The notes under the pieces: model-generated | Databases searched by the model: none | Told to the model about the DNA's origin: nothing | What the model saw: the letters and a program-made list of their open reading frames with translations, nothing else | Program-made: the position numbers and the translations under genes | From: an uncultured Collinsella sp. | Lineage (GTDB): Bacteria > Actinomycetota > Coriobacteriia > Coriobacteriales > Coriobacteriaceae | DNA: 17,325 bases | Reading direction: 5' to 3' | Assembly (NCBI GenBank): GCA_900548515.1 | Contig: URKU01000036.1 | Span: 1 to 17,325 of the forward strand | In this document: positions 5,953 to 12,882 of the stretch, in pieces | Position numbering within the stretch: position 1 is the first letter of the stretch | Layout of the letters: each line of letters starts with the position of its first letter

Positions 5953-6813
5953 ATGAAGCTCAAGAAGCTTGGCGCATTTGCCGCCACGGGCGCCATGGCG
6001 CTCGCCCTCGCACTGACGGGCTGTGGCTCGTCCAACGCCACCTCTGGTTCCGATGCCGGTTCCAGCAGCTCTGACGACGCTAAGGTCGAGAAGGTCGACG
6101 GCTCCAAGGAGTATGCACTCGTCAAGGACGGTACGCTGACCGTCGGCACCTCTGCCGAGTACGCTCCGTTTGAGTACAAGGATGACAACGGCGACTACCA
6201 GGGCTTTGACCTTGAGCTCATCAAGGCTATCGGTGACAAGCTGGGTCTGGATGTCGAGTACGTCAACAACGACTTCGACACGCTGGTTCCGGGCGTCGCT
6301 TCGGGCGCCAAGTATGACGTCGCCATCGCGGCTATCACCGACACGCCCGAGCGCGAGAAGGAAGTCACTTTCTCCGATTCCTACTACATGGACGATCAGG
6401 CTATCGTGACCAAGGTCGATAACACCGACATTACGGCCGATAACTACAGTGAGAAGCTCAACAACGCCGACGCTACCATCATCGTCCAGTCTGGCTCGAC
6501 CGCCGAGGCCTTTGCCCAGGAGAACTTCCCCAAGGCCAAGATCGTCCCCTACAAGGACGCCACCGAGTGCTTCAGCGCCCTGCAGTCCGATAAGGGCGAT
6601 GCCGTAGTCACCAACCGCTCCGTTGCCAGCCAGCTGACCGCCGAGCAGTTCAACACCTGCCAGACCATCAAGCAGATCAGCACCGGCGAGGAGTACGCCA
6701 TCGCCATCAACCAGGGCAACACCAAGCTCAAGGACGACATCAACCAGGCCATCAAGGATCTGACCGACGACGGTACCGTCGACGCCCTCATGGCTAAGTA
6801 CAATATCAAGTAA
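5953..6813 (+). CDS. Amino-acid ABC transporter substrate-binding lipoprotein
   Basis: A 286-residue exported lipoprotein of the family-3 solute-binding proteins (polar amino acids). Start ATG 5953 has AGGAG upstream; the frame is open further upstream but without a start signal. The N-terminus is a lipoprotein signal (KLKK, hydrophobic stretch, LTGC with lipidated C24) followed by a Ser/Gly/Asp-rich tether (to about residue 45). The mature domain begins GTLTVGTSAEYAPFEYKDDNGDYQGFDLELIKAIGDKL, the classic family-3 opening, then DTLVPGVASGAKYDVAIAAITDTPEREKEVTFSDSYY and a two-lobe fold to the end. It is the first gene of an operon with permease and ATPase; the hairpin at 6836-6866 probably makes it the most abundant product. 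The ligand (glutamine, histidine, arginine, cystine or other) cannot be told from sequence alone. Confidence 0.93.
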   Translation: MKLKKLGAFAATGAMALALALTGCGSSNATSGSDAGSSSSDDAKVEKVDGSKEYALVKDGTLTVGTSAEYAPFEYKDDNGDYQGFDLELIKAIGDKLGLDVEYVNNDFDTLVPGVASGAKYDVAIAAITDTPEREKEVTFSDSYYMDDQAIVTKVDNTDITADNYSEKLNNADATIIVQSGSTAEAFAQENFPKAKIVPYKDATECFSALQSDKGDAVVTNRSVASQLTAEQFNTCQTIKQISTGEEYAIAINQGNTKLKDDINQAIKDLTDDGTVDALMAKYNIK

Positions 6814-6835
6814 AATAGCTACTTGATTGCGCGCG

Positions 6836-6866
6836 GGCCCTTTCCGTTTTGGCGGAGAGGGCCTTT
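6836..6866 (+). terminator. Intercistronic terminator/attenuator in the ABC operon
   Basis: GGCCCTTTCCG (6836-6846) pairs with CGGAGAGGGCC (6853-6863), 11 pairs with one G-U, 6-nt loop, followed by TTT then GCGCTTCTC. It lies 22 bases after the binding-protein stop and 65 before the permease start. A partial terminator here would set binding protein above permease, a common arrangement in ABC operons. Confidence 0.7.
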
Positions 6867-6931
6867 GCGCTTCTCTTGACGGAGAGCGTATCCGTCTCGT
6901 TTTGCCGGCAACTTCTACGATAGGAGCCACC

Positions 6932-8293
6932 TTGTCTCGACTGAACAAAGGGGCCGCTGAGCAGCGTTTTCCACTGCCCTCGATGCTCCAAAAGCTGGCC
7001 TGTGCCCTGGCTGTGGCGCTCGCCCTGGTATGCGCGGGGGCCTGCGTGCCCACGACCGCCCAGGCGCTTGAGACCGCAAAGATTACCGCCCGACCCAATA
7101 CCGGTTCGGGCAGCGCTGTGGTCGGCGGCACCGAGACGCGCATTACCTGGGAAGTTCAGGCCGATGTCGACGAGGAGCTGAGCGGTCTTTCGCTGACGTT
7201 TGTCGACGGCACGACGTTTGGTACCGATGACACGCGATTGACGATGCTCTCGGGCGAGGACCTCATGGATCGTACGCCCATGAAGCCCACGTGCAAGGCT
7301 GACGGCCAGACGCTCAAGATCGACTTTGGCGAGACGGCGCCTGCCGGCGGCTTTTTCCGTGTCGAGGTTTACGGCGTGACGTTTCCCGTCGAGGGCGGCG
7401 AAGAGGCCTTTAGCGGCACCTATACGCTCGCCGACGGTTCGACCAAGAAGATTTCCAAGATTCCTTCCGTCGAGATCAAGGGCGTGACGGCATTCGATAA
7501 CTTCCTGGCCGATCTTAAGGAGCAGCCGTGGGTCGAGGCGTGGAATTCCAACATGTTCCTGCGCCTGTTCCTGAACCCGGTCATTTTGGTTCAGAGCCTG
7601 CCGATCGTCTTTAAGGGCTTCCTTATGTCGCTCTCGATCGTGCTCGTGGCATTTCCGTTGGCCATTCCCTTTGGCTTTGCGCTGTCGCTCATGCGCATTT
7701 CCAAGTCGCGTATCCTTCGTTGTCTTGCCGGCATCTATGTGAATATCATCCGCGGTACGCCGGCGTTCCTGCAGATCTACATCGCGTTCTTTGGCCTGCC
7801 GCTTGCCGGCGTCAAGGTGGACGACTATGTGCTGGGCGTCATCGTCATGGCCATGAACTCGTCCGCCTACCTGTGCGAGATCTTCCGCGCCGGTATTCAG
7901 TCGATCCCCAAGGGCCAGAACGAGGCTGCTCGCTCGCTGGGCATGAATGCCTTCCAGACGCTGCTCTACGTTATGATTCCGCAGACGTTCCGCAATGTCC
8001 TGCCTACGCTGACCAGTGAGTTCATCCTGCTTTACAAGGATACGTCGCTGCTTGCGGCCGTGGGCGTGGTCGAGATCGTCATGAACGCCCGTACCATCGT
8101 GGCCACGACGGGCTCCATTACACCGTACGTGGTTGCCGCCCTGTTCTATCTGGTCATCACCCTGCCGCTCGCTCGCTTGGTGAGCGGTCTTGAGGCGAGG
8201 CTTTTGGGCACGGCCGAGACCAAGAAGAAGCGTCCCGCCAAGAGCGCCGGACAGGTTGTCGCGACGCCTGCCGATCACATCGCCGGTCTGTAA
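6932..8293 (+). CDS. Amino-acid ABC transporter permease with N-terminal exported domain
   Basis: A 453-residue protein from TTG 6932, with TAGGAG at 6921-6926. The frame is open upstream to 6827, but that part spans the terminator hairpin. Residues about 18-46 are a signal peptide or first membrane helix (hydrophobic LACALAVALALVCAGACV, then TAQALE like a signal-peptidase site). Residues about 47-200 form a soluble beta-rich domain with V-G-G-T-E-T-R-I-T-W and ADGQTLKIDFGE segments. From about 220 to 445 comes a HisM/GlnP-type permease: several hydrophobic helices, RGTPAFLQIYIAFFGLP, and the EAA loop EIFRAGIQSIPKGQNEAARSLG (316-337) that contacts the ATPase, then IP..FRN.LP.L..EFI.L.KDTSL. 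Normal permeases of this family are ~220-250 residues, so the N-terminal half is an addition. The fold of the extra domain is not recognised. Stop is 12 bases before the ATPase gene. Confidence 0.9.
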   Translation: MSRLNKGAAEQRFPLPSMLQKLACALAVALALVCAGACVPTTAQALETAKITARPNTGSGSAVVGGTETRITWEVQADVDEELSGLSLTFVDGTTFGTDDTRLTMLSGEDLMDRTPMKPTCKADGQTLKIDFGETAPAGGFFRVEVYGVTFPVEGGEEAFSGTYTLADGSTKKISKIPSVEIKGVTAFDNFLADLKEQPWVEAWNSNMFLRLFLNPVILVQSLPIVFKGFLMSLSIVLVAFPLAIPFGFALSLMRISKSRILRCLAGIYVNIIRGTPAFLQIYIAFFGLPLAGVKVDDYVLGVIVMAMNSSAYLCEIFRAGIQSIPKGQNEAARSLGMNAFQTLLYVMIPQTFRNVLPTLTSEFILLYKDTSLLAAVGVVEIVMNARTIVATTGSITPYVVAALFYLVITLPLARLVSGLEARLLGTAETKKKRPAKSAGQVVATPADHIAGL

Positions 8294-8305
8294 GGAGGTC
8301 CTATC

Positions 8306-9058
8306 ATGAGCGAAACCAATAACTCGAACGAGGTCGTCGTCAGCATCAAGAACCTCCAGAAGGCCTTTGGCGACAACGTGGTCCTGCGCGATATCGATCT
8401 GGATGTGCATAAGGGCGAGGTCGTTGTGGTCTTGGGCCCCTCGGGCTCGGGCAAGTCGACGATGCTTCGCTGCATCAATCGTCTGGAGCATCCCACGAGC
8501 GGCTCGATTATCGTCGAGGGTGTGGACGTGTGCGCCAAGGGCGTCGACCTTAACAAGGTGCGCACGCATCTGGGTATGGTGTTCCAGCAGTTCAATTTGT
8601 TCCCGCACCTCTCAGTCAAAAAGAACGTCATGCTCGCGCAGCAGAAGGTGCTCAAGCGCAGCAAGGAAGAGGCCGAGAAGATCGCCGTCGAGGAGCTGAC
8701 CAAGGTCGGTCTTGCCGAGCGTATCGACTTTATGCCGAGTCAGCTTTCGGGTGGCCAGCAGCAGCGCGTTGCCATCGCCCGCGCCCTGTCGATGAACCCG
8801 CACGTCATGCTCTTTGACGAGGCTACCTCGGCGCTCGACCCTGAGCTCGTGCGCGACGTCTTGGGCGTCATGCGCGACCTGGCGCGCGACGGTATGACCA
8901 TGATCGTCGTGACGCACGAGATGGGCTTTGCTCGCGATGTCGCCGACCGCGTCGTCTTTATGGACGGCGGCGTCATTGTGGAAGAGGGTACGCCGAGCGA
9001 GGTCTTCGACCACCCCAAGAGCGAGCGCACCAAGGCGTTCTTGGGCAATATCTCGTAG
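8306..9058 (+). CDS. Amino-acid ABC transporter ATP-binding protein (GlnQ/HisP type)
   Basis: A 250-residue cytoplasmic ATPase starting at ATG 8306, with AAGGAGG twelve to six bases upstream. All ABC motifs are present: Walker A GPSGSGKST (44-52), Q-loop VFQQFNLFPH (Q94), signature LSGGQ (147-151), Walker B VMLFDE (167-172) with the D-loop SALDPE, and the switch histidine in VTHEMGFA (H204). The FNLFPHLSV and DEATSALDPELV wording and the size place it in the polar amino-acid uptake subfamily. It is the last gene of the operon and should drive import by the lipoprotein and permease encoded upstream; a strong terminator follows after 23 bases. Confidence 0.95.
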   Translation: MSETNNSNEVVVSIKNLQKAFGDNVVLRDIDLDVHKGEVVVVLGPSGSGKSTMLRCINRLEHPTSGSIIVEGVDVCAKGVDLNKVRTHLGMVFQQFNLFPHLSVKKNVMLAQQKVLKRSKEEAEKIAVEELTKVGLAERIDFMPSQLSGGQQQRVAIARALSMNPHVMLFDEATSALDPELVRDVLGVMRDLARDGMTMIVVTHEMGFARDVADRVVFMDGGVIVEEGTPSEVFDHPKSERTKAFLGNIS

Positions 9059-9081
9059 CCGGTTGATGTAACTGCCGTTAT

Positions 9082-9122
9082 AAAAGAGCGGGGGCTGGAC
9101 TTGAATCCAGCCCCCGCTCTTT
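9082..9122. terminator. Strong bidirectional terminator
   Basis: AAAAGAGCGGGGGCTGGA (9082-9099) pairs perfectly with TCCAGCCCCCGCTCTTTT (9105-9122), loop CTTGA, with A- and T-runs at both ends. It closes the ABC operon on the plus strand and the flavodoxin operon on the minus strand. Confidence 0.92.
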
Positions 9123-9175
9123 TGTAGGGATAAGGATGTGCTTTGATGCAGACTCTTTTGGAGGTCCTGGGTTCG

Positions 9176-9595
9176 TTACGCGAGCTCGGCTCCGAGGGCC
9201 TTGCAAGCGGTCTCGCCCTCATCGTCGGGCGCATCGTAGCAAATGACGGAATCGACGACATTGACGCCCGCCTCGTCGGCATCGGCCTTCCAGTTGTCCA
9301 TCCACTCGCCCTCGGCCCACGAATAAGAGCCAAAGAGGACGACCTTCTTGTCGCCGAGGGTCTCCTTGACCTCATCCCACATGGGCTGGAACTCATCGTA
9401 TTCAAGCTCCTCGGAACCCATGGCGGGGCAGCCGAAGGCGAAGGCATCATATTCGGCGACCTTGTCGGCAGAGAAGTCGGCGCAGGAGATGACCTCTGCC
9501 TCGGCGCCGGCACCGGTTGCGCCCTCGGCAACGAAGTTTGCCATGGCCTCGGTGTTGCCTGTACCGCTCCAGTAGACGACTGCGATCTTGCTCAT
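9176..9595 (-). CDS. Short-chain flavodoxin
   Basis: A 139-residue flavodoxin starting at ATG 9595, with AAAGGAAG just upstream on the minus strand. The FMN phosphate loop SGTGNTEAMA is at residues 10-19 after the first strand KIAVVYW; AFGCPAMGSEELE holds the second flavin-contacting loop, and KKVVLFGSYSWAEGEWMDNW the third, with W/Y residues placed to stack on the isoalloxazine ring. Size and the absence of a long insertion indicate the short-chain type, an electron carrier that can stand in for ferredoxin. The frame continues upstream but overlaps the preceding gene in another frame, so the start at 9595 is preferred. It is the second gene of a two-gene operon with the DUF3793 protein, 46 bases away, under the promoter at 10386-10413. 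Flavodoxins are often induced by iron shortage. Confidence 0.9.
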   Translation of the reverse strand: MSKIAVVYWSGTGNTEAMANFVAEGATGAGAEAEVISCADFSADKVAEYDAFAFGCPAMGSEELEYDEFQPMWDEVKETLGDKKVVLFGSYSWAEGEWMDNWKADADEAGVNVVDSVICYDAPDDEGETACKALGAELA

Positions 9596-9641
9596 ATGTC
9601 TTCCTTTCGGTTGTGCGGCGTGCGGCCGCGTTTTGTATGCT

Positions 9642-10346
9642 CTATCGGGTTGCCTGGACAAGTTGTCCCAGAGTGCAGCCCTGTTGATAGATGTAGGTAA
9701 GGTATTGCGTGCATGCGCGATAGGAATCGAAGGTCGTGAGCGCCTGCTCAACGTTTGTGTATACCTTCCATGCGCCAAAGACCTTATAGTTTTCGCCGTG
9801 CTGGACGATAAACTGATGGACATCTTCGTAGGGATAGCCCAAAAAATAGCCAATTTCGTGGGGGAACTCGCACATGCACCCCGTATCGCAGTGCCTATTT
9901 CGCGCGAGCGCGCAGACGCTGCCGTCATAGGCACTCTCTGCGGCATTGCTGCTTGCCAGTGTGATGCGCGCGGCGAGATGCACCAGGGACGCGGGCAGGT
10001 TGTGGACATCGTAACCTTCGGCGGCAAGCGCCGTCGTGGCGCGGGGGTCGGAGAGGTATCGCATGAGGTCTGCAGGGCGGTACACATAGATGAGCGCTCC
10101 GCAGGGGCGCCAGACCAAAACGCTCATATGGATCCCAAGTGGCTGGAGCTCGCAGTTGCATTGGGCTATGACGGCGAGCAGGCGAGAGCGTCGCTCTTCG
10201 ATATGGGCGGCGCTGGGTTTTCCGTTTTGGTTGGCGTAAACGCCGGGATAGGTAAAGAGCGAAGCCGGCTTGATACCTGCGAGCGTAGGGGAGCAGTTGC
10301 GCACGACAGCCGTTTGGTATGTTGGGATGTCAATGGTTCGAGTCAC
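9642..10346 (-). CDS. DUF3793 family protein
   Basis: A 234-residue protein starting at GTG 10346, behind AAAGGGG. The C-terminal half has the DUF3793 hallmark CEFPHEIGYFLGYPYEDVHQFI (residues about 159-180), then the KVFGAWKVYTNVE segment (188-200). A cysteine group C145, C153, C157, C159 precedes the motif and could bind metal, which is inference. The N-terminal half includes a strand-rich LGIHMSVLVWRPCGALIYVYRP segment. The biochemical function is unknown. In anaerobic Firmicutes and Actinobacteria, genes of this family are often found beside flavodoxin genes and iron-related functions (recalled, not checked), and here a flavodoxin follows on the same strand. It is the first gene after a promoter overlapped by a long dyad (10365-10417). 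Confidence 0.85.
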   Translation of the reverse strand: MTRTIDIPTYQTAVVRNCSPTLAGIKPASLFTYPGVYANQNGKPSAAHIEERRSRLLAVIAQCNCELQPLGIHMSVLVWRPCGALIYVYRPADLMRYLSDPRATTALAAEGYDVHNLPASLVHLAARITLASSNAAESAYDGSVCALARNRHCDTGCMCEFPHEIGYFLGYPYEDVHQFIVQHGENYKVFGAWKVYTNVEQALTTFDSYRACTQYLTYIYQQGCTLGQLVQATR

Positions 10347-10364
10347 GATGCCCCTTTCGGGTCC

Positions 10365-10417
10365 TCAGTTGTTAGCCAAGGAAAACTTATACACGAAAGT
10401 AAGCCTTGGTCAACTAA
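10365..10417. promoter_or_regulatory. Promoter and operator-like dyad of the DUF3793-flavodoxin operon (minus strand)
   Basis: On the minus strand TTGACC (10413-10408) and TATAAG (10391-10386) are 16 bases apart. The promoter is embraced by a two-part dyad: TCAGTTG (10365-10371) and CCAAGG (10376-10381) on one side, CCTTGG (10404-10409) and CAACTAA (10411-10417) on the other. Such a dyad overlapping -35 and start region suggests a repressor site, possibly an iron-responsive DtxR/Fur-type regulator given the flavodoxin; the regulator identity is not shown. Confidence 0.55.
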
Positions 10418-10439
10418 AAAGTTTGAAGAGGGAAACTAA

Positions 10440-10471
10440 TTGACCGAACGGACATGATTTTGGGTTAAGAT
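10440..10471 (+). promoter_or_regulatory. Candidate promoter of the HMA-domain gene
   Basis: TTGACC (10440-10445) is followed 19-20 bases later by TTAAGA/TAAGAT (10465-10471), a longer spacing than usual. The expected start falls inside the G/C palindrome at 10471-10490. Confidence 0.45.
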
Positions 10472-10490
10472 GGGGACACCCCATGGGGGT
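10471..10490. promoter_or_regulatory. G/C-tract palindrome resembling a CsoR-type copper operator
   Basis: TGGGG-ACA-CCCCA (10471-10483) and ACCCC-AT-GGGGGT (10478-10490) overlap, followed by ATC. CsoR/RcnR-family repressors bind dyads of alternating G and C tracts with TA flanks. The site sits just downstream of the candidate -10 and 32 bases before a gene for a CxxC metal-binding protein, which supports metal control. Confidence 0.5.
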
Positions 10491-10521
10491 ATCTAGATAG
10501 GGCTACTTGAAAGGGGAACGC

Positions 10522-10905
10522 ATGAGTGACTTGCTCAACCCTGCGAATCTCATCGTGCTGGCTGTGATTGTCGTCGGCATGTTTTTTGGACTGCGTCGCA
10601 TTGCCGCTTCGACACACGGGAAGAGTTGTTGCAGCGATGGCGCAAGCGGCAAGAAGGCCAAGAAGGTAGTGGTTGCGGATACCGATCCGTCCCACTACCC
10701 CTATAGCGATGAGTTGCTTATCGGCGGTATGAGCTGCGATGGCTGCGCTCAAAACGTGGCCAATGCCCTCAATGCGCTGAATGGTGTGTGGGCAACGGTA
10801 ACGTACGCGGACCACACGGCGCGCGTGCGCTCCAAGCGGCCAATCGATCGCGGTGTCCTTGAGGCGGCCGTGAAAGATGCGGGCTACTACGTCATGACGC
10901 TGTAG
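10522..10905 (+). CDS. Membrane-anchored heavy-metal-associated (HMA) domain protein
   Basis: A 127-residue protein starting at ATG 10522, behind GAAAGGGG. Residues 8-25 are a membrane helix (ANLIVLAVIVVGMFFGL), followed by R-R and a short HGKSCCSDG cysteine motif (C36, C37) that resembles the FeoB-associated cysteine-rich membrane proteins, then a Lys-rich linker. Residues 62-127 form an HMA ferredoxin-like fold with the metal site GGMSCDGC (C72, C75) and the ending AVKDAGYYV, as in copper chaperones and CopA N-terminal domains. The topology implied is an N-terminal anchor with a cytoplasmic metal-binding domain that could hand Cu(I) or another soft metal to a transporter; no such transporter is nearby. 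It is a single gene with no hairpin directly after it; the first strong terminator downstream on this strand is at 11101. Confidence 0.85.
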   Translation: MSDLLNPANLIVLAVIVVGMFFGLRRIAASTHGKSCCSDGASGKKAKKVVVADTDPSHYPYSDELLIGGMSCDGCAQNVANALNALNGVWATVTYADHTARVRSKRPIDRGVLEAAVKDAGYYVMTL

Positions 10906-10931
10906 ACCTTGCCTTGGATGCGCGTCCTTGT

Positions 10932-11357
10932 CTAGGCTCGTCCGCGTAGCTCAATGTCCTGGATATCGTCGAAGTTGATGGCGATATCCCTGAGTTTGAG
11001 CAGCTTGAATGCGGGTAACGCTTCGTCGAGAATGCCCGTGCGGCTACGATAGCCGTACGTATCGTAATAGGTGACGCGCACCAAGTCGCCGCGTTTGAGG
11101 CCCTCGAGCTTTTGCGAAAGCTCGAGGGCTTTTTCTTCCGTGAGCTCACGTTTTTGCTCGACGGTGATTTCCTGCTTGCGCACGAGTTCGTAGTATCCCG
11201 TGAGGGCGGCAAAGGGCATAAACTGTGCGGCGCGGTTGGCGCGCACGGCACCGTTGGCAGTGAGGTTGGGGTCGGCTGCGCGGCGTCTGCCCTCGGGGTC
11301 CGCCAGGCGCTCGAAGGCGGTCGGCGGGCGCATGGACTGTTGTTTGGGTTTAGGCAC
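10932..11357 (-). CDS. YolD-like family protein
   Basis: A 141-residue protein starting at GTG 11357, with GGAGG six bases upstream; the frame also allows a TTG at 11369, which is inside that ribosome binding site. The middle segment NRAAQFMPFAALTGYYELVRKQ (residues about 41-62) and the C-terminal RGDLVRVTYYDTYGYRSRTGILDE...IAINFDDIQDIEL form match the YolD family (Pfam YolD), small proteins encoded next to UvrX/YqjW-type Y-family polymerases. An acidic/basic helix (about 63-90, EQKRELTEEKALELSQKLEGL) is probably coiled coil. Its start overlaps the polymerase stop by eight bases (GTGCCTAA), indicating translational coupling and a common SOS-type operon. Its exact role is not established; control of the polymerase is a reasonable guess. 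A terminator-like hairpin for the opposite strand lies within it. Confidence 0.85.
   Translation of the reverse strand: MPKPKQQSMRPPTAFERLADPEGRRRAADPNLTANGAVRANRAAQFMPFAALTGYYELVRKQEITVEQKRELTEEKALELSQKLEGLKRGDLVRVTYYDTYGYRSRTGILDEALPAFKLLKLRDIAINFDDIQDIELRGRA
11101..11139 (+). terminator. Perfect intrinsic terminator on the plus strand, inside yolD
   Basis: CCCTCGAGCTTT (11101-11112) pairs perfectly with AAAGCTCGAGGG (11117-11128), loop TGCG, followed by CTTTTTCTTCC. It has full intrinsic-terminator form only for plus-strand transcripts, i.e. those coming from the HMA gene, whose stop is 196 bases upstream with no other hairpin between. Confidence 0.6.
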
Positions 11358-12855
11358 GGTGTCCTCCAACTTGATCGTTGCGCTCGCGCGCGGTGGCGCC
11401 GGCGGTAAAGCTTAATCCCTTGACGAGCGCGTTCTTGCCGTACTTGCCTTTCACGGCCAGGACGGCGCGCGCCAGGTCGCGCTCGCGCTCATCGGTCTCG
11501 ATATCGCTGAACAGATCGATGGTGGCAAATTCCTCGGGCACAAGATTGCTAAAGCCCAGGTTGATGCGCTTGACCGGTCGTTTGGGATCGACAGTCTGCG
11601 CCCAGAGCTCATCGAAATAGCCCATGATCTTCTTAAACGAATTGGTACGCTCGGGCAGCTTGCGCGAGGCGTTGGAGTGCGCAAAGAGCGCGGCATAGCC
11701 ACCACGCGGTTTGCCACCATGCTCTCCCACAAAGATGCCATCGATTGCCTGCGCTTCGCGCACCAGGCGGCGCCGTTCGTCATCGCGCTGGACGGGCTTG
11801 GGAGCACGGGGCGCGAGCTCGGGGCCGGCGGTTGCGGTGGGTTCGATGCTCGACGTACTCGAGCGCAGGTGTCCGCATCCGTCCACATATTGTGCAGTAC
11901 CGCTGGCATCAAGCCTGCGTATGTCGGCGCGCTCGCTCGCGTAGCCCACAAAGAGCGAGATGCTGTCGCAGACCACGTGCTTATCGATCAAGTCCAACAC
12001 GGCGTTGTCGACCATCTCGCGTAAGACGGTGTAGGCCTGCTCGTAGGCATAGCCCTTCGAGAGCACCTGTCCTGTGGTGGTCGAAGTTGCTTGCGGGCGA
12101 TAGGCTTGGATATCGGCGATGGTTGTCGGCTCGCGTCCGAAGGCGTGGTCGATGAGATACTCGGCATTGACGCCGAGCTCGTCGTAAAGCAGGTTTTCGT
12201 CGAGCGCCGCGACGCCCATCAGATCGTAGACGCCGTATTTTTCGAGTCGTGCTGCCACGCCGGGGCCGATGCCCCAGATATCGGTGATGGGACGATGGGG
12301 CCAGATTTCCTTGCGAAAGGTCTCATCGTCGAGTATGCCGATGCGGCTGGGTACGTGCTTGGCGGTGATATCGAGTGCAACTTTGGCCTGGAATAGGTTG
12401 GGGCCGATGCCGACCGTCGCCGTGATGCCGGTGCGCGCCAGGACCTCGTCGCGCAACATGCAGGCGAAGCCTTCCGCATCGGTGTGATAGAGGTCCAGAT
12501 AGGGTGTCACGTCGATAAAGCACTCGTCAATTGAGTAGACGTGAACGTCTTGCGGACTGACGTATTCCAGGTAGATACCGTAGATCTGCGCCGACACCTC
12601 CATGTAGTGCTGCATGCGCGGTACGGCCTTGATGTAGTCGATGCCGTCGGGAATCTCGAATAGGCGGCAGCGGTTGTGAATACCTAAGTCCTTCATGGCC
12701 TGCGTGATGGCGAGGCAGATGGTCGTGCGTCCGCGCGATTCGTCGGCAACGACTAGGTTGGTGGTGAGCGGATCGAGCCCACGGTCGACGCACTCGACGC
12801 TGGCATAAAACGTCTTGAGGTCGATGCAGATATAGGTGTGCTGCTCGTGCGCCAT
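11350..12855 (-). CDS. Y-family DNA polymerase (UvrX/UmuC/DinB-like), SOS-type
   Basis: A 501-residue translesion polymerase starting at ATG 12855, with GGAGGG upstream; the in-frame GTG at 12876 is on the far side of that ribosome binding site. Palm and fingers carry ICIDLKTFYASVE (D12) and VYSIDECFID (D110, E111), the three catalytic metal-binding acids, with R-G-R-T-T-I-C-L-A after the first motif as in UvrX/YqjW. The thumb has helix-hairpin-helix segments ITDIWGIGPGVAARLEKYG (190-208). The little finger begins near DNAVLDLIDKHVVCDSISLFVGY (283-305) and resumes at GGYAALFAHSNASRKLPERTNSF after an insertion of about 70 low-complexity, Pro/Ala/Arg-rich residues (about 311-384). It is coupled to the YolD-like gene and has a LexA-like box over its promoter. 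It probably copies past DNA damage with low fidelity. Confidence 0.92.
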   Translation of the reverse strand: MAHEQHTYICIDLKTFYASVECVDRGLDPLTTNLVVADESRGRTTICLAITQAMKDLGIHNRCRLFEIPDGIDYIKAVPRMQHYMEVSAQIYGIYLEYVSPQDVHVYSIDECFIDVTPYLDLYHTDAEGFACMLRDEVLARTGITATVGIGPNLFQAKVALDITAKHVPSRIGILDDETFRKEIWPHRPITDIWGIGPGVAARLEKYGVYDLMGVAALDENLLYDELGVNAEYLIDHAFGREPTTIADIQAYRPQATSTTTGQVLSKGYAYEQAYTVLREMVDNAVLDLIDKHVVCDSISLFVGYASERADIRRLDASGTAQYVDGCGHLRSSTSSIEPTATAGPELAPRAPKPVQRDDERRRLVREAQAIDGIFVGEHGGKPRGGYAALFAHSNASRKLPERTNSFKKIMGYFDELWAQTVDPKRPVKRINLGFSNLVPEEFATIDLFSDIETDERERDLARAVLAVKGKYGKNALVKGLSFTAGATARERNDQVGGHRA

Positions 12856-12882
12856 CCGTGTCCCTCCATCAAACACATGTTC

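Noticed and set aside
6806..8608. 600-codon open frame antisense to the permease and ATPase genes
   Set aside because: Arg/His/Gln-rich shadow of well-supported ABC genes; crosses the intercistronic terminator and two real genes.
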